A stretch of 64,000 nucleotides of DNA, from the NCBI RefSeq assembly GCF_002154225.1, contig NZ_MTSE01000001.1, positions 760,281 to 824,280 on the forward strand, written 5' to 3'. The translations under genes and the position numbers were made by a program. This document shows, piece after piece, positions 55,965 through 64,000 of the stretch; position 1 is the stretch's first letter; the number at the start of each line of letters is the position of its first letter. This DNA is from Hymenobacter crusticola (lineage in GTDB: Bacteria > Bacteroidota > Bacteroidia > Cytophagales > Hymenobacteraceae). The notes below the pieces were generated by a model. It ran no database searches, was not told where the DNA came from, and saw nothing but the letters and a program-made list of their open reading frames with translations.

Positions 55965-58310
55965 CTAGTTGGCGTTGGCTAGCTCAATGGCTTTTTCTAA
56001 AAACTCGTCGCGGTCTTCGCGCACGCCTTGGATGGTTTTCTCGAGGTAGATACTCGGCTTGATGCCCACGCCGTGGTGCTGACTGCCATCGTGCTTGCGC
56101 ACCTCCATGCCGGTCCAGGAGATGGTGTAGTTGCCGGGGAGCGTGAAGGGGTTGATGTTGCCGTTAGTGCCCGCCGTGGGTTGCCCAATGATAGTGGCGA
56201 GCTTGTAGCCCTCAATAAAGCCCATGTAGCTCTCGGCGTAGCTGATGGCGCTGCCATCGGTGATGAAGATGATGCGGGCCGACAAGTGGGGCTTGCTCGG
56301 CTTCATTTCCCAGCCGAACGGCGTATAGCCGGCAATTCGCTTCTGATCGGGGTAGATAAAGTGTGGTACGCGCATCCATCGCTTGGCCGTATCAGGCTGG
56401 GAAAGCAAGTGGCTGATCAACGGGTGGTTGCCCTTGGGGTACCCGCGCAAGTCGCAGATGATGGTTTTCATCTTGGTTAGCTCCGGCAGCAGCTCATTGA
56501 TGGCATCCATCGGAATTCGGTCTAGGTTCAGGTAGTACACCGAGGGCGAAATGAGCCGCGACATGGGGTGCGTACTCTCATCATTACGCAGGCCGGCTTT
56601 GTTGAAGTGGAGCGTAACAGCTTGACTTTCGGTGTTTGGGCGCTGCACTTGCAAAGCTAGCGCAGCGTTAGGAGGGCCCATCAAGGTTTCGCCTGCGGCG
56701 CGGTAGTGCAACCAGCCCGGCGTAGCCGCCGAGATGTACTGCTCCGCCTCGCGGAAATACGCCGCTGCTGGCTGCCCATTGATCTTCGTAACGATGTCGC
56801 CGCGCTGCACCCCGAGCGAGTCGCCGGCCACGTGCGTGATAATTAGCTGGTTTTGGACCCATTCCCACCGAATAGGCAAATACCGGTAGTTGTTTGCACG
56901 CGCTGGGGGCTGCACCCGCACATGGCCGTCGTGGAGGCGGGCCGTGAGGCGGCGTAGGTTCTTCAGGTTATCTTCCTCCGATTGGTCGGGGTACGCAGCA
57001 CGTAGTGCCTCTGGTAAGGCTGCCGGCCAATTCGAGTTGGTGACAGCGAAGTAAGGATAAAAGTGCTGGAAGATATTCCAAGTAATGACCACATCGGCGA
57101 GGCGCACGGCGCGGTCGTTGCCGGTGAAGCGGCTAGGAGTGAGCTGCTTTAGTTCTGCTTGCAAAGACTCCAAAGCCGCTTTGTTAGCGGCTGGGAAGGT
57201 AGCGTCCTTAGTGCCGTATAAGGCCAAAGGAAGCACACACCGCAAGCCGCTACCTAGGTCTTCCTGCACCACCTCGCCAATCTGAGCCTGCTGCGGAAAT
57301 AGCGCCTTGCTTGACCCAGCAACGCTTTCGGCCTGCGCTTCGGCCTTGTCAAGGGAGCGAATAACAACGCTGTGCTTGCCCTGCGCAGCATCCGTAGCGC
57401 TGACTAGAAAAGAGTAAGCGTCGTTGCTGTTATTGGCAACAAAGCGGCTCGTATTGGCTTGGCCGGAGATGCTGCGCGGGTATTGTTTTACTTCATCTTC
57501 TTCAAAGTCCGTAGCAAATATTGTTTTCCAGGCGCCATCCTCCTGCACGGCTACCTGTATGTTGTCGACCTGAATCTGTCCGCTGCCGACGAGCATGGAA
57601 CCGAAATACAGTACAGAGGCCTGTGGGTCGATGGTGCCTTTTATTTCGTACTCCTTCCACTCTTTGCTCTGAATAGGCCGGTCAGCCATATTGTCGAAAA
57701 ACCCCGTCCCTCTGTCGGGCAAATCAACACGCGCCCACAAGGCACCAGGTCCGTCTTGCGGGGACGCATTGCGCACCAAGGCCGTGTAACGAAACGACTT
57801 ACCGCGGTACGGCATGGCGTTTACAGATTTGGTAAGGGTGCCAAAAGTAGCCCGCGCAGCCGGGTCTTTCAGCAATTCCCGACGGTGCATGCGGCGGCTG
57901 TGGTACGGGCTCTGAGCGCTGCCTTGCCCCATCCCCTGATGCTGCCAGCTGATTATTTCGTAGCCTTTCAAGCTAGGAGGTGTAATGTCCTTGGCTTTGA
58001 AAACGTAAGTCTTGCCCGCCGGCATTAGCTGAAGCGTGGGCGCAATGGGTTGGAAAAGACCTAACAGCGTTGTTTTCAGCTCCGCTTCGGTTTGCGCTTG
58101 CTCTACGCGCTGGGCACCTAGCACTGCTAGCTTGTCCCAATCGATGGCAGCGGCTTCGTCGCTGGGATGGAAATAGCGCACGTAGCCGTAGAGGCGCGCG
58201 AAGGTTTCTAAATGCTGCACAGTGCGCGGTGCGGGTGCAGGCGCAGGTGCTTGAGCGACGGCAGCTCCCACGCTCAGGAGCAAGCCGGCGGCTACTAAAG
58301 ATAAGCGCAT
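55965..58310 (-). CDS. S41 family peptidase
   Basis: 781 residues: signal peptide ('LSLVAAGLLLSVGAAVAQ'), an Ala/Pro linker, a helical N-terminal domain ('LETFARLYGYVRYFHPSDEA', repeated at ~415 as 'VITWNIFQHFYPYF'), a carbohydrate-binding-like beta domain (~170-320), a PDZ-like segment ('DSLGVQRGDIVTKINGQPAAAYF') and a C-terminal tail-specific-protease core: 'ICDLRGYPKGNHPLISHLL' and the nucleophile Ser in 'FITDGSAISYAESYMGFIEG'. Such S41 proteins act in the periplasm on unfolded or tail-marked proteins. Start at ATG 58310. No operon partner. Confidence 0.9.
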   Translation of the reverse strand: MRLSLVAAGLLLSVGAAVAQAPAPAPAPRTVQHLETFARLYGYVRYFHPSDEAAAIDWDKLAVLGAQRVEQAQTEAELKTTLLGLFQPIAPTLQLMPAGKTYVFKAKDITPPSLKGYEIISWQHQGMGQGSAQSPYHSRRMHRRELLKDPAARATFGTLTKSVNAMPYRGKSFRYTALVRNASPQDGPGALWARVDLPDRGTGFFDNMADRPIQSKEWKEYEIKGTIDPQASVLYFGSMLVGSGQIQVDNIQVAVQEDGAWKTIFATDFEEDEVKQYPRSISGQANTSRFVANNSNDAYSFLVSATDAAQGKHSVVIRSLDKAEAQAESVAGSSKALFPQQAQIGEVVQEDLGSGLRCVLPLALYGTKDATFPAANKAALESLQAELKQLTPSRFTGNDRAVRLADVVITWNIFQHFYPYFAVTNSNWPAALPEALRAAYPDQSEEDNLKNLRRLTARLHDGHVRVQPPARANNYRYLPIRWEWVQNQLIITHVAGDSLGVQRGDIVTKINGQPAAAYFREAEQYISAATPGWLHYRAAGETLMGPPNAALALQVQRPNTESQAVTLHFNKAGLRNDESTHPMSRLISPSVYYLNLDRIPMDAINELLPELTKMKTIICDLRGYPKGNHPLISHLLSQPDTAKRWMRVPHFIYPDQKRIAGYTPFGWEMKPSKPHLSARIIFITDGSAISYAESYMGFIEGYKLATIIGQPTAGTNGNINPFTLPGNYTISWTGMEVRKHDGSQHHGVGIKPSIYLEKTIQGVREDRDEFLEKAIELANAN

Positions 58311-58504
58311 AGGTATGGTAAAGGTGAGGTATAAGCGAAGCTAACAGGGTAGAAGAGGCTGCTGACAGCCAATTGGTTGCAAACAACCTAGGTAATTAGG
58401 GCAACGGCTATAGTTTACTCTCAGTACGAAAGCGTATCCCGGCAGACGGGTGAAGTTATGCGCGCAGAAGCACACTTTATCCACCATCTTCTGGCAAGAG
58501 CGAA

Positions 58505-58512
58505 TACTTTTG
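58505..58512 (+). promoter_or_regulatory. -7 promoter box of cobQ
   Basis: TACTTTTG matches the Bacteroidota -7 consensus, 31 bases before the cobQ ATG. No -33 element stands out. Confidence 0.45.
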
Positions 58513-58543
58513 CAGTTCACTTTCCCAACGCACGCAGTAGCTT

Positions 58544-60010
58544 ATGCTTCGTCCTATCATGTTTGTCGGCACCGCGTCCGATGTGGGGAAGAGCATCATT
58601 ACGGCGGGATTTTGCCGCATCTTCCTTCAGGATGGCTACCATCCTGCGCCGTTCAAGGCCCAGAACATGTCTTTGAACAGCTACGCCACACCCGAGGGAC
58701 TGGAAATCGGGCGGGCACAGGCGATGCAGGCCGACGCGGCGGGCGTGCCCTGCCACGTCGATATGAATCCGGTGCTGCTGAAGCCCACCTCCGACCAAGC
58801 CTCCCAAGTAGTGCTCAACGGTAAACCCATCGGTACGCAGTCGGCCTACGAATACTTCCGCGCCAACGACCGGCTCGCTCTGTTCGAAGCCGCGACCCAG
58901 GCTTTCGACCGCCTTGCGGCCCGCTACGCGCCAGTGGTGCTGGAAGGCGCGGGCAGCATCTCGGAGCTGAATCTGAAGAAGCGCGACATCACCAACCTGC
59001 GCATGGCCCGCCACGCCGGGGCCGCCACTTACCTTATTGCTGATATCGACAAGGGCGGCGTGTTCGGCAGCGTGTACGGGACCCTAGCTTTGCTAGAGCC
59101 GGAAGAAAAAGCGTGCATTAAAGGCATTATTATCAATAAGTTTCGGGGCGATGCGCGCTTGTTCGATGACGGCCGTCAGCAGCTCCAAGACCTAACCGGC
59201 GTGCCGGTGGTGGGTGTGCTCCCGTACTTCCGCGATATTTTTCTGGAGGAAGAAGACTCTGTGACGCTGGCCCGCAAGCAGAGCGCCCCCGGCGCTGCCG
59301 ACCGTGTGCAAGTGGCCGTAGTGCTGCTCGGGCGCATGTCGAACTTCACCGACTTCGACGCCCTAGCCCATGACGCGCGGGTGCACCTGTTTTATACCCA
59401 CAACCCCGCCGACCTGCTGAGCACCGATATTATCATTCTGCCCGGCAGCAAAAACACTATCGACGATCTGATTGCTCTGAAAAACAACGGGTTGGCTGCG
59501 GCCATCGTGCAGGCGCAGCGCGCGGGCAAAACGGTGGTGGGCATTTGTGGGGGCTACCAAATGCTCGGTCGCTCGGTAGAAGACCCCGACGGCGTAGAAA
59601 GCCAAGTGGCGGCTACCGCGGGCCTAGGTCTGCTGCCCGTGCGCACCGTGCTGCAAGGCGAAAAGACGACCCAGCAGCGGCAGTTCACTTTCCTAGACGC
59701 TCCTGGCACCTGCCAGGGCTACGAAATTCACATGGGTCAAACAACTGCTGAAGGCCCCGCGCAGCCCGTGGCTACCCTAGCCGATGGCACGCCGGATGGT
59801 TATGCCGTTAGTCCGCGCTGCTGGGGCACGTACTTGCACGGCATTCTCGATAATGCAGCTGTAATCGACTATTTGCTAGCTCCTTACACCACTCAACTAG
59901 CTGCGCCCCTCGATTTCCCGGCCTTTAAGCAGCAGCAATTCGACCGGCTGGCCGCGCTCATCCGCGCAAACGTGGACATGGCGCAGATTTACGCGGCCCT
60001 GCAATCCTAA
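58544..60010 (+). CDS. cobQ: Cobyric acid synthase CobQ/CbiP
   Basis: 488 residues, normal length. N-terminal dethiobiotin-synthetase-like P-loop domain ('IMFVGTASDVGKSIITAGFCRIF', 'PFKAQNMSLNSYATPEGLEIGRAQ') and a C-terminal triad glutamine amidotransferase domain (from ~270, nucleophile Cys in 'TVVGICGGYQMLGR', His in 'GTYLHGILDN'). It amidates cobyrinic acid a,c-diamide at positions b, d, e and g, using glutamine and ATP, in the late cobalamin pathway. First gene of a plus-strand operon; the next gene begins 5 bases after its stop. Confidence 0.95.
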   Translation: MLRPIMFVGTASDVGKSIITAGFCRIFLQDGYHPAPFKAQNMSLNSYATPEGLEIGRAQAMQADAAGVPCHVDMNPVLLKPTSDQASQVVLNGKPIGTQSAYEYFRANDRLALFEAATQAFDRLAARYAPVVLEGAGSISELNLKKRDITNLRMARHAGAATYLIADIDKGGVFGSVYGTLALLEPEEKACIKGIIINKFRGDARLFDDGRQQLQDLTGVPVVGVLPYFRDIFLEEEDSVTLARKQSAPGAADRVQVAVVLLGRMSNFTDFDALAHDARVHLFYTHNPADLLSTDIIILPGSKNTIDDLIALKNNGLAAAIVQAQRAGKTVVGICGGYQMLGRSVEDPDGVESQVAATAGLGLLPVRTVLQGEKTTQQRQFTFLDAPGTCQGYEIHMGQTTAEGPAQPVATLADGTPDGYAVSPRCWGTYLHGILDNAAVIDYLLAPYTTQLAAPLDFPAFKQQQFDRLAALIRANVDMAQIYAALQS

Positions 60011-60015
60011 TCCCC

Positions 60016-61044
60016 ATGCTACACGGCCACGGCGACGACGCCTACCGACACTCCCAGCAAGTAGTAGCCGATTTCAGCACCAACGTGTGGTACGGCGGCG
60101 AGCCAGCGGGCCTGAAAGAATACGTGTTTGCGCAGTGGCCCACGGTGAACCGCTACCCTGAAGTGCTGGCTGAGAGCCTAGCTACCCAAGTGGCCGCTCA
60201 CCATGGCGTAGACCCCGCACAGGTGCTCATCAGCAGTGGCACCACCGAGAGCATCTACCTGGTGGCGCAGGCCTGGGCACGGCAGCGCAGCACCATTCTC
60301 ACGCCTGCCTTCGCCGAGTACGAAGATGCCTGTCGTCTCCACGGCCACCAGCTACGCTTCGTGGCGTGGGAAGATCTGCAAGCAGATGCGCTGATTGCTA
60401 GCGAGTTGATCTTTATCTGCAACCCTAATAACCCAACGGGTAGCGTACTGACGCCCGACGTGCTGGGAGTCCTGCTAATGAGCCATCCGGACACGGTCTT
60501 TGTGCTCGATGAAGCGTTCATTGAGTTTACCACCAGCATCAGTAGCGCCATTCCGTTGCTGAAGCAGTTCGATAACCTGCTGATTCTCCGTTCGCTCACG
60601 AAAGCCTACGCTATTCCCGGCTTGCGGCTCGGCTACGTGCTCGGGTCAGCGGAACTAGTGGCGCGCCTCACGCAGCACAAAGCGCCGTGGGCCGTGAATG
60701 CGCTAGCCGTGGCGGCTGGCTCCTTTCTGTTTGGGCACTACGCCCAGGTGCAACCACCTATTGCTCAGCTGTTAGCCGACAAAGAAAAGCTAGCTACTGC
60801 GCTGGCGCAAAACCAAGGCATCGACGTCTTCCCAAGCCACACCCATTATTTCCTGGCTGCCACTCGCCACGGCACCGCCGCCGAGTTGAAGCACTGGCTG
60901 CTTGCCCAGCACGGCTTGCTCATTCGCGACGCTGCCAATTTTCGGGGGCTCACGCCGGCACACTTCCGCATCGGCACCCGGAGCGCGGCTGATAATCAAT
61001 TGCTCATAAACGCTTTTGCTGCATGGACCGCTTCACGCACCTAG
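60016..61044 (+). CDS. CobD/CobC-like PLP-dependent aminotransferase (threonine-phosphate decarboxylase)
   Basis: 342 residues of class I/II aminotransferase fold: 'MLHGHGDDAYRHSQQVVADFSTNVW' (HGxD..Y at the N-terminus is typical of the cobalamin enzyme), 'RYPEVLAESLATQVAAHHGVDP', 'ISSGTTESIYLVAQ', 'IFICNPNNPTGSVLTP', and PLP-Lys in 'LRSLTKAYAIPGLRLGYVLG'. By homology and position between cobQ and cbiB it should make (R)-1-aminopropan-2-ol phosphate, the linker of the cobalamin lower ligand, from threonine phosphate. A histidinol-phosphate aminotransferase is the alternative, made unlikely by context. Overlaps cbiB by 22 bases. Confidence 0.85.
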   Translation: MLHGHGDDAYRHSQQVVADFSTNVWYGGEPAGLKEYVFAQWPTVNRYPEVLAESLATQVAAHHGVDPAQVLISSGTTESIYLVAQAWARQRSTILTPAFAEYEDACRLHGHQLRFVAWEDLQADALIASELIFICNPNNPTGSVLTPDVLGVLLMSHPDTVFVLDEAFIEFTTSISSAIPLLKQFDNLLILRSLTKAYAIPGLRLGYVLGSAELVARLTQHKAPWAVNALAVAAGSFLFGHYAQVQPPIAQLLADKEKLATALAQNQGIDVFPSHTHYFLAATRHGTAAELKHWLLAQHGLLIRDAANFRGLTPAHFRIGTRSAADNQLLINAFAAWTASRT

Positions 61045-61967
61045 CTCCGCCGCTCGCCCTCGGCTATGCCCTCGATTTGCTGCTAGCCGACCCCGAGGGC
61101 TGGCCGCACCCCGTGCGAACGTATGGGGCACTTATCGCAGCGGGTGAGCGGCAATTCAACCACGGCTCGTATCGCTTCGCCAAGGGTGCTGCACTGGCTG
61201 GAGGACTCGTAGTCGGTACGTTCGGTGCCTTCACCCTGCTAGATAAGCTGTTGCGTCAGTTGCCGTCTAGTGTGGAAATAGCCGTCAACAGCGTTTGGGT
61301 GTTCTACGGCCTAGCGAATACGGGCTTGGTGCGCGAAGGGCAGGCCGTGTTTGCCGCCCTCGACGAGAAGGGGCTAGAAGCTGGCCGGCGGCAGCTAGCC
61401 CGCATCGTAGGCCGCGACACCACCCAGCTTGATACCCAGCAGATTCGCACTGCGGTGTTCGAGAGCTTGGCCGAAAACCTCAGCGATGGAGTGGTGGCGC
61501 CGCTTTTCTATTACGCCTTAGCGGGCGTGCCGGGCCTGATGGCCTACAAAATGGTGAACACCCTCGACTCGATGGTAGGCTACCGCAGCCCACGCTACGA
61601 GCAGTTTGGCAAGCTAGCCGCCCGCCTCGACGACGTAGCGAACTTACTACCGGCCCGCCTCACAGCTGTGCTGCTAGCAGCGCTTGGCGGCAGCGGGCGA
61701 GGCTTTCGGTTTATCTTGCGTTTTGGTAATCAACACAAAAGCCCCAATGCTGGCTACCCGGAAGCGGCGCTAGCGGGCGTGCTCAACTGCCGCTTCGGTG
61801 GACCAAACTATTACCATGGTGAGCTGGTGCCCAAGCCCTACATCGGCGACAATCCTCGGCCTATAGAACCCCAGGAAATCGAGCGGGTAGCTAGGCTCAA
61901 CCATGCCGTTTGCGCCGTAGTAGTGGCGGGCATTATGGGACTACTGTGGTGGCGCAGTCGGCGCTAA
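61023..61967 (+). CDS. cbiB: Adenosylcobinamide-phosphate synthase CbiB
   Basis: 314 residues, an integral membrane protein of the CobD/CbiB family: 'YALDLLLADPEGWPHPVRTYGALI', 'GRDTTQLDTQQIRTAVFESLAENLSDGVVAPLFYYAL', 'YKMVNTLDSMVGYRS.RY..FG..AARLDDVANLLPARLTA' and 'HKSPNAGYPEAALAGVLNCRFGGPNYYHGE'. It joins aminopropanol phosphate to cobyric acid. Starts within the end of the preceding gene, so probably translationally coupled. Its 3' end overlaps the convergent cbiA by 27 bases. Confidence 0.95.
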   Translation: MDRFTHLAPPLALGYALDLLLADPEGWPHPVRTYGALIAAGERQFNHGSYRFAKGAALAGGLVVGTFGAFTLLDKLLRQLPSSVEIAVNSVWVFYGLANTGLVREGQAVFAALDEKGLEAGRRQLARIVGRDTTQLDTQQIRTAVFESLAENLSDGVVAPLFYYALAGVPGLMAYKMVNTLDSMVGYRSPRYEQFGKLAARLDDVANLLPARLTAVLLAALGGSGRGFRFILRFGNQHKSPNAGYPEAALAGVLNCRFGGPNYYHGELVPKPYIGDNPRPIEPQEIERVARLNHAVCAVVVAGIMGLLWWRSRR

Positions 61968-63293
61968 AGCACTGACTAGTAACTGGTCGATAAACGTCCG
62001 GTCTTCGCCCCAGTACAAGTGCACGTAAGATGCCCATACGTTGCCGTGACGATATACCTGTACTGGAACCGGTGCTTCTTTTGCGTTGGTAAGGTGCATG
62101 GCCGTTGGTGTTAGTCCCTGATCCTCAAGAGTAGAATAGTGAAACTCATGCCCTCTGATGGTCAGATCGTTCCATTGTATAGTCCGGTAACCTAGGGTAA
62201 GTTTAGCCTCTTGCATAGAGGTGGTGCAGGGCAGTACCGCCGCCATCGGGAAGGTATGGCCCTGGGCGTTGGTGATCGTGCGACCTAGGTACATCAGGCC
62301 ACCGCATTCGGCGTAGGTGGCGCCCCCAGCTGCGCAATAGGCGGCAATGCTGGCGCGCATGCCGGTGTTGGCGCTGAGCGCGTCGGCGAATAGCTCAGGA
62401 TAGCCGCCGGGCAAGTACAGGAAGTTGGTACCAGCAGGCAAGGCGGCGTCAGTTAGGGGGCTGAAGTACGTCACTTCGCCTAGCTCATGTAGCGCATCTA
62501 GGTTTTGAAGGTAAGTGAAGGTAAAAGCCTCATCGCGGGCGACGGCAATGCGGCGTGATTGGGAGCTTACAGCGGGTGGCACAGTAGGTGCCCACGTCGG
62601 AGCAACGGTGCTCGTCACGGCCAGCAGGCAGTCGAGGTTGATGGTGTGGGGGAGGGCGTCGGCCAGGGCTTCCACAATGGCTTCGTACTGCACTTCCGCG
62701 TCAATCGACAAACCTAGGTGGCGCGACGGAATAGCAAAGGCCGGATTATTAGGTAGATAGCCTAGGGCCTCGACACCTACATCCTCGCAAGCTTCGCGCA
62801 GAAACTGGAAGTGCGAAGCGGTATTTACGAAGTTGAAAATAGCGCCCACCAGCCGAATGCCAGGGTAAAAGTTCTTAAACCCAAACAGCAGCGGCGCTAC
62901 CGAGTAGGCCATAGCCTTGGCATTGACCACCAAAATGACTGGAATACCAAGCTGCTCGGCTACGTCGGCGGCACTGCCCTGCATGCGGGTGGCTCCGTCG
63001 AAGAGGCCCATCACGCCTTCCACCACGGCCACGTCGGCGGCCTGGGTGTAACCGGCGTAGGTGCTTTGCGCGTGTTCCACCGATGCCATGTACAAGTCGA
63101 GGTTGAGGCTAGGTCGGCCGGCGGCTTGGGTGTGGTGGTGCGTGTCGAGGTAATCGGGGCCGCACTTGAAGGGCTGCACCCGCAGGCCACGCCGCGCCAA
63201 CGCCCGCAGCAGCCCAAGCGTGAGCGTAGTTTTGCCGCTGCCGCTGCTCGGGGCAGCAATCAAAAATTGGGGCTTCAGAGAGGAATTGGACAC
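61941..63293 (-). CDS. cbiA: Cobyrinate a,c-diamide synthase CbiA
   Basis: 450 residues: P-loop domain ('FLIAAPSSGSGKTTLTLGLLRAL', 'VQPFKCGPDYLDTHHHTQAAGRPSLNLDLYM', 'VVEGVMGLFDG') and a C-terminal amidotransferase domain with the nucleophile Cys in 'ATYAECGGLMYLGRT'. It amidates cobyrinic acid at positions a and c, the first step of the shared late pathway. Transcribed opposite to the cobQ operon, with a 27-base overlap at the 3' ends, and divergent from the small ATPase gene (34 bases between starts). Confidence 0.95.
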   Translation of the reverse strand: MSNSSLKPQFLIAAPSSGSGKTTLTLGLLRALARRGLRVQPFKCGPDYLDTHHHTQAAGRPSLNLDLYMASVEHAQSTYAGYTQAADVAVVEGVMGLFDGATRMQGSAADVAEQLGIPVILVVNAKAMAYSVAPLLFGFKNFYPGIRLVGAIFNFVNTASHFQFLREACEDVGVEALGYLPNNPAFAIPSRHLGLSIDAEVQYEAIVEALADALPHTINLDCLLAVTSTVAPTWAPTVPPAVSSQSRRIAVARDEAFTFTYLQNLDALHELGEVTYFSPLTDAALPAGTNFLYLPGGYPELFADALSANTGMRASIAAYCAAGGATYAECGGLMYLGRTITNAQGHTFPMAAVLPCTTSMQEAKLTLGYRTIQWNDLTIRGHEFHYSTLEDQGLTPTAMHLTNAKEAPVPVQVYRHGNVWASYVHLYWGEDRTFIDQLLVSALAPTAPPQ

Positions 63294-63298
63294 GGTTG

Positions 63299-63306
63299 TA
63301 TTTTTG
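63299..63306 (+). promoter_or_regulatory. -7 promoter box of the P-loop ATPase gene
   Basis: TATTTTTG matches TAnnTTTG and ends 21 bases before the ATG at 63328. It lies immediately upstream of the divergent cbiA start (63293), so the two promoters must overlap. Confidence 0.4.
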
Positions 63307-63327
63307 AGCGTTCAACTACGAATAAAA

Positions 63328-63861
63328 ATGCCGCTTTACGTGATTTCGGGCGGCCCAGGGGCTGGCAAAACAACGCTGCTAACGGCCTTGCAGCAGGCTG
63401 GGTTCGGCGCCGCTGAGGAGGTGTCGCGCCAACTCATCCGGGAGCAGGTCGCGCTGGGCACCGACCAAGTACCGTGGCGCGACCTAGCTGGTTTCGCAGA
63501 GCTAGCTATGGCCCGAATGGTGGTTCAGCACCAAGCCGCCAGCCAATCCAGCCGCACCATCTTTTTTGACCGGGGTATTCCGGATGTTATTGGTTACATG
63601 CGAGTTGCGGGGCTAGCGGTGCCGCCAGCTTATTATACCACGGCGGCAGCGTACTCGTACGCCTCGCCGGTATTGCTGGCGCCGCCGTGGGCGGAAATCT
63701 ACGTGAACGATGCCGAGCGCTGGCAGACCTTCGCCGAGGCTCAGGCGCTCTACCACACCTTACGCCGCACGTACCAAGACCTAGGTTTTACGGTACTCGA
63801 TTTGCCCAAAGTGTCCGTCGATGAGCGTGTTGCTTTTGTGCGCAAGGTAGTCGCAACCTAG
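63328..63861 (+). CDS. Small AAA/P-loop ATPase or NTPase
   Basis: 177 residues from ATG 63328 (the frame is open further up, antisense to cbiA). It begins with a P-loop, 'YVISGGPGAGKTTLLTALQQAGF', followed by 'AEEVSRQLIREQ', 'TIFFDRGIPDVIGYMRVAG' and a C-terminal 'YQDLGFTVLDLPKVSVDERV', the pattern of the AAA_28 kinase-like NTPases. Position beside cbiA and the cobalamin riboswitch suggests, but does not prove, a role in corrinoid metabolism; a nucleotide kinase role elsewhere is equally possible. Confidence 0.85.
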   Translation: MPLYVISGGPGAGKTTLLTALQQAGFGAAEEVSRQLIREQVALGTDQVPWRDLAGFAELAMARMVVQHQAASQSSRTIFFDRGIPDVIGYMRVAGLAVPPAYYTTAAAYSYASPVLLAPPWAEIYVNDAERWQTFAEAQALYHTLRRTYQDLGFTVLDLPKVSVDERVAFVRKVVAT

Positions 63862-63902
63862 CTATTGGGCGAGGTAACTACTCGACGGCAATATTTTTTA
63901 TC

Positions 63903-63910
63903 TACTTTTG
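63903..63910 (+). promoter_or_regulatory. -7 promoter box before the cobalamin riboswitch
   Basis: TACTTTTG, a full -7 consensus match, ends just before the riboswitch; transcription should start near 63917. Confidence 0.55.
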
Positions 63911-63916
63911 CCCCAG

Positions 63917-64000
63917 CAATTGGTAATCGTTTCCGCGGTGCGGGACGATTTTAAAAGGGAATCCGGTGTGAATCCGGAACAGTCTCCGCTGCTGTAACCC
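63917..64000 (+). promoter_or_regulatory. Cobalamin riboswitch (5' part; runs past the window end)
   Basis: The conserved B12-box region is clear: AAAAGGGAATCCGGTGTGAA followed by TCCGGAACAGTCTCCGCTGCTGTAACCC (63953-64000), matching the cobalamin-aptamer pattern 'aaGGGAAnnnGGTGnnAAnCC...cnGnnCCGCnnCTGTAA'. The 3' half and the regulated gene lie outside the window. The expected target is a cobalamin transporter (BtuB-type) or further cob genes. Confidence 0.9.

Overview
The window looks like a chromosomal piece of a Bacteroidota bacterium of the Hymenobacter/Cytophagales type. Evidence: Bacteroidota-style -7 promoter boxes (TAnnTTTG) sit just upstream of several starts, there is a hybrid two-component regulator (HTCS), a SusC-like plug protein and a type IX secretion (T9SS) C-terminal domain, G+C is moderately high, and many secreted glycoside hydrolases are present. 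No rRNA, tRNA, CRISPR array, phage or intact insertion sequence was seen.

Layout. 1-7.8 kb: housekeeping and small envelope genes (TPR protein end, an unlisted 37-residue membrane protein, recJ, DoxX, lptB, a GH3-family protein, a small lipoprotein). 7.8-35.7 kb: a large carbohydrate-degradation locus in two divergent arms around an HTCS gene. The left arm (minus strand) runs from a truncated SusC-like gene through GH43 exo-galactanase-like, GH35, DUF2264, two GH43, GH105, a TlpA-like protein, GH2, a plug-like protein, an acyltransferase and a BNR-propeller/GH16 fusion. The right arm (plus strand) is HTCS, GH105, DUF2264, GH43. 36-42 kb: inositol oxygenase divergent from a LacI regulator over a perfect 20-bp operator, then GH92 and a FucP-type sugar transporter. 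42-51.4 kb: a propeller histidine kinase, a LuxR-type response regulator and a 1639-residue T9SS-secreted protein with two malectin domains. 51.5-58.3 kb: small monooxygenase-like protein, TPR histidine kinase, AIM24-family protein, acidic hypothetical protein and S41 peptidase. 58.5-64 kb: cobalamin late-pathway genes (cobQ, cobD/cobC-like, cbiB, cbiA), a P-loop ATPase and the start of a cobalamin riboswitch cut by the window end.

How the genes may work together (inference). The enzyme set (GH16, exo-beta-1,3-galactanase-like GH43, GH35 and GH2 beta-galactosidases, GH43 arabinosidase-like enzymes, GH105 unsaturated-uronide hydrolases, DUF2264, and a propeller resembling rhamnose-glucuronate or ulvan lyases) fits an arabinogalactan-protein or gum-arabic-like substrate. 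The locus lacks SusD, and its SusC is cut to about a third of normal length. A LacI-type half-site pattern (GCAAnCGnTTGC) appears both at the inositol oxygenase/LacI promoter and in front of the HTCS gene, which could link the two regions.

Outside the genes, the window carries several families of short inverted-repeat elements (three copies of one of about 102 bp), a 19-20 bp palindrome around the two-component system/T9SS gene, and a marked excess of CCTAGG and CTAG words.
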